Source: Prevotella koreensis (GTDB lineage Bacteria > Bacteroidota > Bacteroidia > Bacteroidales > Bacteroidaceae). Taken from it: a DNA stretch of 64,000 bases. Numbering within the stretch: position 1 is the stretch's first letter; the number at the start of each line of letters is the position of its first letter. The stretch lies in NCBI RefSeq assembly GCF_003977605.1, contig NZ_RYYU01000001.1:764863-828862 (forward strand), given 5' to 3'. Both the position numbers and the translations under genes were made by a program. This document shows, in pieces, positions 62,750 to 64,000 of the stretch. The notes beneath the pieces are model-generated. The model did not search any database and was not told where the DNA came from. It saw only the letters and a list, made by a program, of their open reading frames with translations.

Positions 62750-63295
62750 ATGAACTATTTAAAAACAGACATTGACGGTGTATTCATAATCGAACCAAGT
62801 GTTTTTGAGGATTCTCGCGGTTATTTCTTTGAAGCATTCAAGCAAGAAGAGTTTGAAGCGAATGTCGGAAAAGTTCATTTTATCCAAGACAACGAGTCAA
62901 AATCTTCACGTGGCGTTCTTCGTGGTCTGCATTATCAGAAAGGGAGTTTGTCACAAGCCAAACTTGTACGTGTAATTAAGGGTGTTGTTGTAGATGTTGC
63001 CGTTGATATACGTAAGAGTTCCCCAACGTTCGGTAAGCACGTAATGGTTGAACTCAGTGATGAGAATAAGAGACAACTTTTCATTCCTCGTGGTTTTGCA
63101 CATGGCTTTCTTGTTCTTAGTGATGAAGCGATTTTTACATATAAAGTGGATAATGTATATGCTCCACAGTCTGAGGCTTCAATAAGATATGATGACTCCG
63201 AATTGGGTATAGAGTGGCCCATAGATGCGAGTGAGATGTTGTTAAGCCCCAAAGATAAAGAGGGTAGAAAACTATCCGAAGCAGAATTGTTCTAA
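62750..63295 (+). CDS. rfbC: dTDP-4-dehydrorhamnose 3,5-epimerase
   Basis: A 181-residue cupin-type epimerase that converts dTDP-4-keto-6-deoxyglucose to dTDP-4-keto-rhamnose in dTDP-rhamnose synthesis. Conserved parts are FEDSRGYFFEAF, FIQDNESKSSRGVLRGLHYQKG (catalytic His in LRGLHYQ), KGVVVDVAVDIRKSSPTFGK, LFIPRGFAHGFLVLSDEAIFTYKVDNVYAPQSEASIRYDD. Length is normal. The other rfb genes are not in the window. It is followed by a lipoprotein gene, 11 nt away. Confidence 0.95.
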   Translation: MNYLKTDIDGVFIIEPSVFEDSRGYFFEAFKQEEFEANVGKVHFIQDNESKSSRGVLRGLHYQKGSLSQAKLVRVIKGVVVDVAVDIRKSSPTFGKHVMVELSDENKRQLFIPRGFAHGFLVLSDEAIFTYKVDNVYAPQSEASIRYDDSELGIEWPIDASEMLLSPKDKEGRKLSEAELF

Positions 63296-63306
63296 CAAGC
63301 ATTCCG

Positions 63307-64000
63307 ATGGACATGGTTTGGTTTAGAAATATATTTGTTACAGTATTTTTCCTTGTTTTATTTTTCACTTCATGCAATGAGGCGAAAATAGGACATTCTG
63401 CTCCTCAAGAGGATCGTAATGCCAAGAATATGATGCAGGGTGCATGGTTTGACGAATTGGAAGAGAACATTGTATTCCGCGTGAAAGGTGACACTATTTT
63501 CTATAACGACTCCACAAGCCAGCCCGTAGCATTTTCAGTAATAGATGATTCTTTGTGTTTAAATGGCTCTGTCACAACGAAGTATCCAATAGTAAAACTT
63601 ACGAAAAACCTACTGATATTCATGAATCAGAACGGAGACGAGGTTAGACTTACAAAAGACGATAACCTAAGTCAGAGTATGCAAGAGACCTTCGAGAAGA
63701 ATAAGGCGATTGCCATAAATCAACGTCGGGTGATAAAGAACGACACGGTGGTAATGCTGGCGAATGTGAAGAATCATCTCTATATACAGGTTAACCCTAC
63801 CACATATAAAGTAATAAAAACAAATTATAACGATGAAGGTGTAAGAGTTGATAATATATACTATGATAATACGGTGAGCATCTGTATAGTGAAAAACAGC
63901 GTGAAGACATTTATTCACGATTTCCATAAAAAGGAGTTTGCCGAAATAATACCTTCAGGCATAATATCCCAATCAATACTTAATAATATCATTTATGAAC
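63307..64000 (+). CDS. hypothetical lipoprotein, partial (runs off the window)
   Basis: An open frame from ATG 63307 continues past the window end. The N-terminus MDMVWFRNIFVTVFFLVLFFTSCNE is a lipoprotein signal with lipobox FTSC. The mature part starts with a short domain (about 45-110: GAWFDELEENIVFRVKGDTIFYNDST and later LLIFMNQNGDEVRLTK) that reads like a lipocalin-like or copper-resistance-like beta structure, then a second part with NDTVVMLANVKNHLYIQ and KTFIHDFHKKEFAEIIPSG. I do not recognise a family. It is likely cotranscribed with rfbC (11-nt gap). Confidence 0.7.
   Translation, partial: MDMVWFRNIFVTVFFLVLFFTSCNEAKIGHSAPQEDRNAKNMMQGAWFDELEENIVFRVKGDTIFYNDSTSQPVAFSVIDDSLCLNGSVTTKYPIVKLTKNLLIFMNQNGDEVRLTKDDNLSQSMQETFEKNKAIAINQRRVIKNDTVVMLANVKNHLYIQVNPTTYKVIKTNYNDEGVRVDNIYYDNTVSICIVKNSVKTFIHDFHKKEFAEIIPSGIISQSILNNIIYE

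Noticed and set aside
1..64000. tRNA, rRNA or tmRNA genes
   Set aside because: No tRNA-like cloverleaf with a GTTCGA-type T-arm was recognised in the gaps by eye; a covariance-model scan would be needed to exclude one.

Overview
The window reads as a stretch of Bacteroidales chromosome, from a Bacteroides/Prevotella-type organism. The evidence is: promoters of the Bacteroidetes type (-7 TAnnTTTG, often with a TTTG-like -33 box 19-21 nt upstream) in front of many genes; an RprX/RprY two-component pair next to rpsF-rpsR-rplI; the EF-G paralog EF-G2; the AddAB-type helicase-nuclease, DUF2723, DUF3078, DUF1573 and HU-CCDC81/SPOR families; methylmalonyl-CoA mutase and menaquinone genes. Genus cannot be fixed from the sequence alone. 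No rRNA, tRNA, CRISPR array or phage genes were seen.

Layout. 1-1.02 kb: one end of an IS256-like element with a zinc-ribbon transposase, apparently inserted into the start of a large TPR-like protein gene (to 3.2 kb). 3.2-9.4 kb: lactate permease, HemW, EF-G2 and an outer-membrane barrel protein. 9.8-13.8 kb: rprX-rprY, a small membrane protein and rpsF-rpsR-rplI. 14-22.4 kb: nadB, then a histidine-degradation operon ftcD-hutU-hutH-hutI, which takes histidine via urocanate, imidazolone propionate and formimidoglutamate to glutamate and folate one-carbon units. 22.5-28 kb (minus): DUF2723 membrane protein, polysaccharide deacetylase, queG and a small protein. 28.2-31 kb (minus): purD and two membrane proteins. 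31.2-37.4 kb (minus): addA-addB. 37.6-43.4 kb (minus): yidC, a serine dipeptidyl peptidase and an MFS transporter, probably one operon. 43.5-47.5 kb: DUF3078, DUF1573, aspS. 47.7-50.7 kb: a histone-tail-like winged-helix protein, a hypothetical protein, menB-menC and a GtrA-like protein. 50.7-53.5 kb: divergent SPOUT RNA methylases, a lipoprotein and a FlK-like thioesterase. 53.7-57.8 kb: mutA-mutB. 57.9-64 kb: ClbS-like protein, beta-helix lipoprotein, cytidine deaminase, FHA protein, HU-CCDC81/SPOR protein, dTDP-sugar epimerase and a lipoprotein cut by the window end.

The most unusual feature is a dispersed family of intergenic tandem repeats at 9.5, 28.1, 44.9 and 58.7 kb. Each has four or five units of exactly 22 bp, built as AATTT-(GGGCG or CGCCC)-AAATTG plus a 6-nt linker. 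The central GC block can be inverted without breaking the 22-bp phase, and the A/T blocks recur about every helical turn. Also notable are EF-G2 with the catalytic histidine of its G domain replaced, the peptidase-transporter pair behind yidC, a probably leaderless GTG-start mRNA for the HU-CCDC81/SPOR protein paired with an FHA reader, and the IS insertion with a one-base slip at the transposase start.
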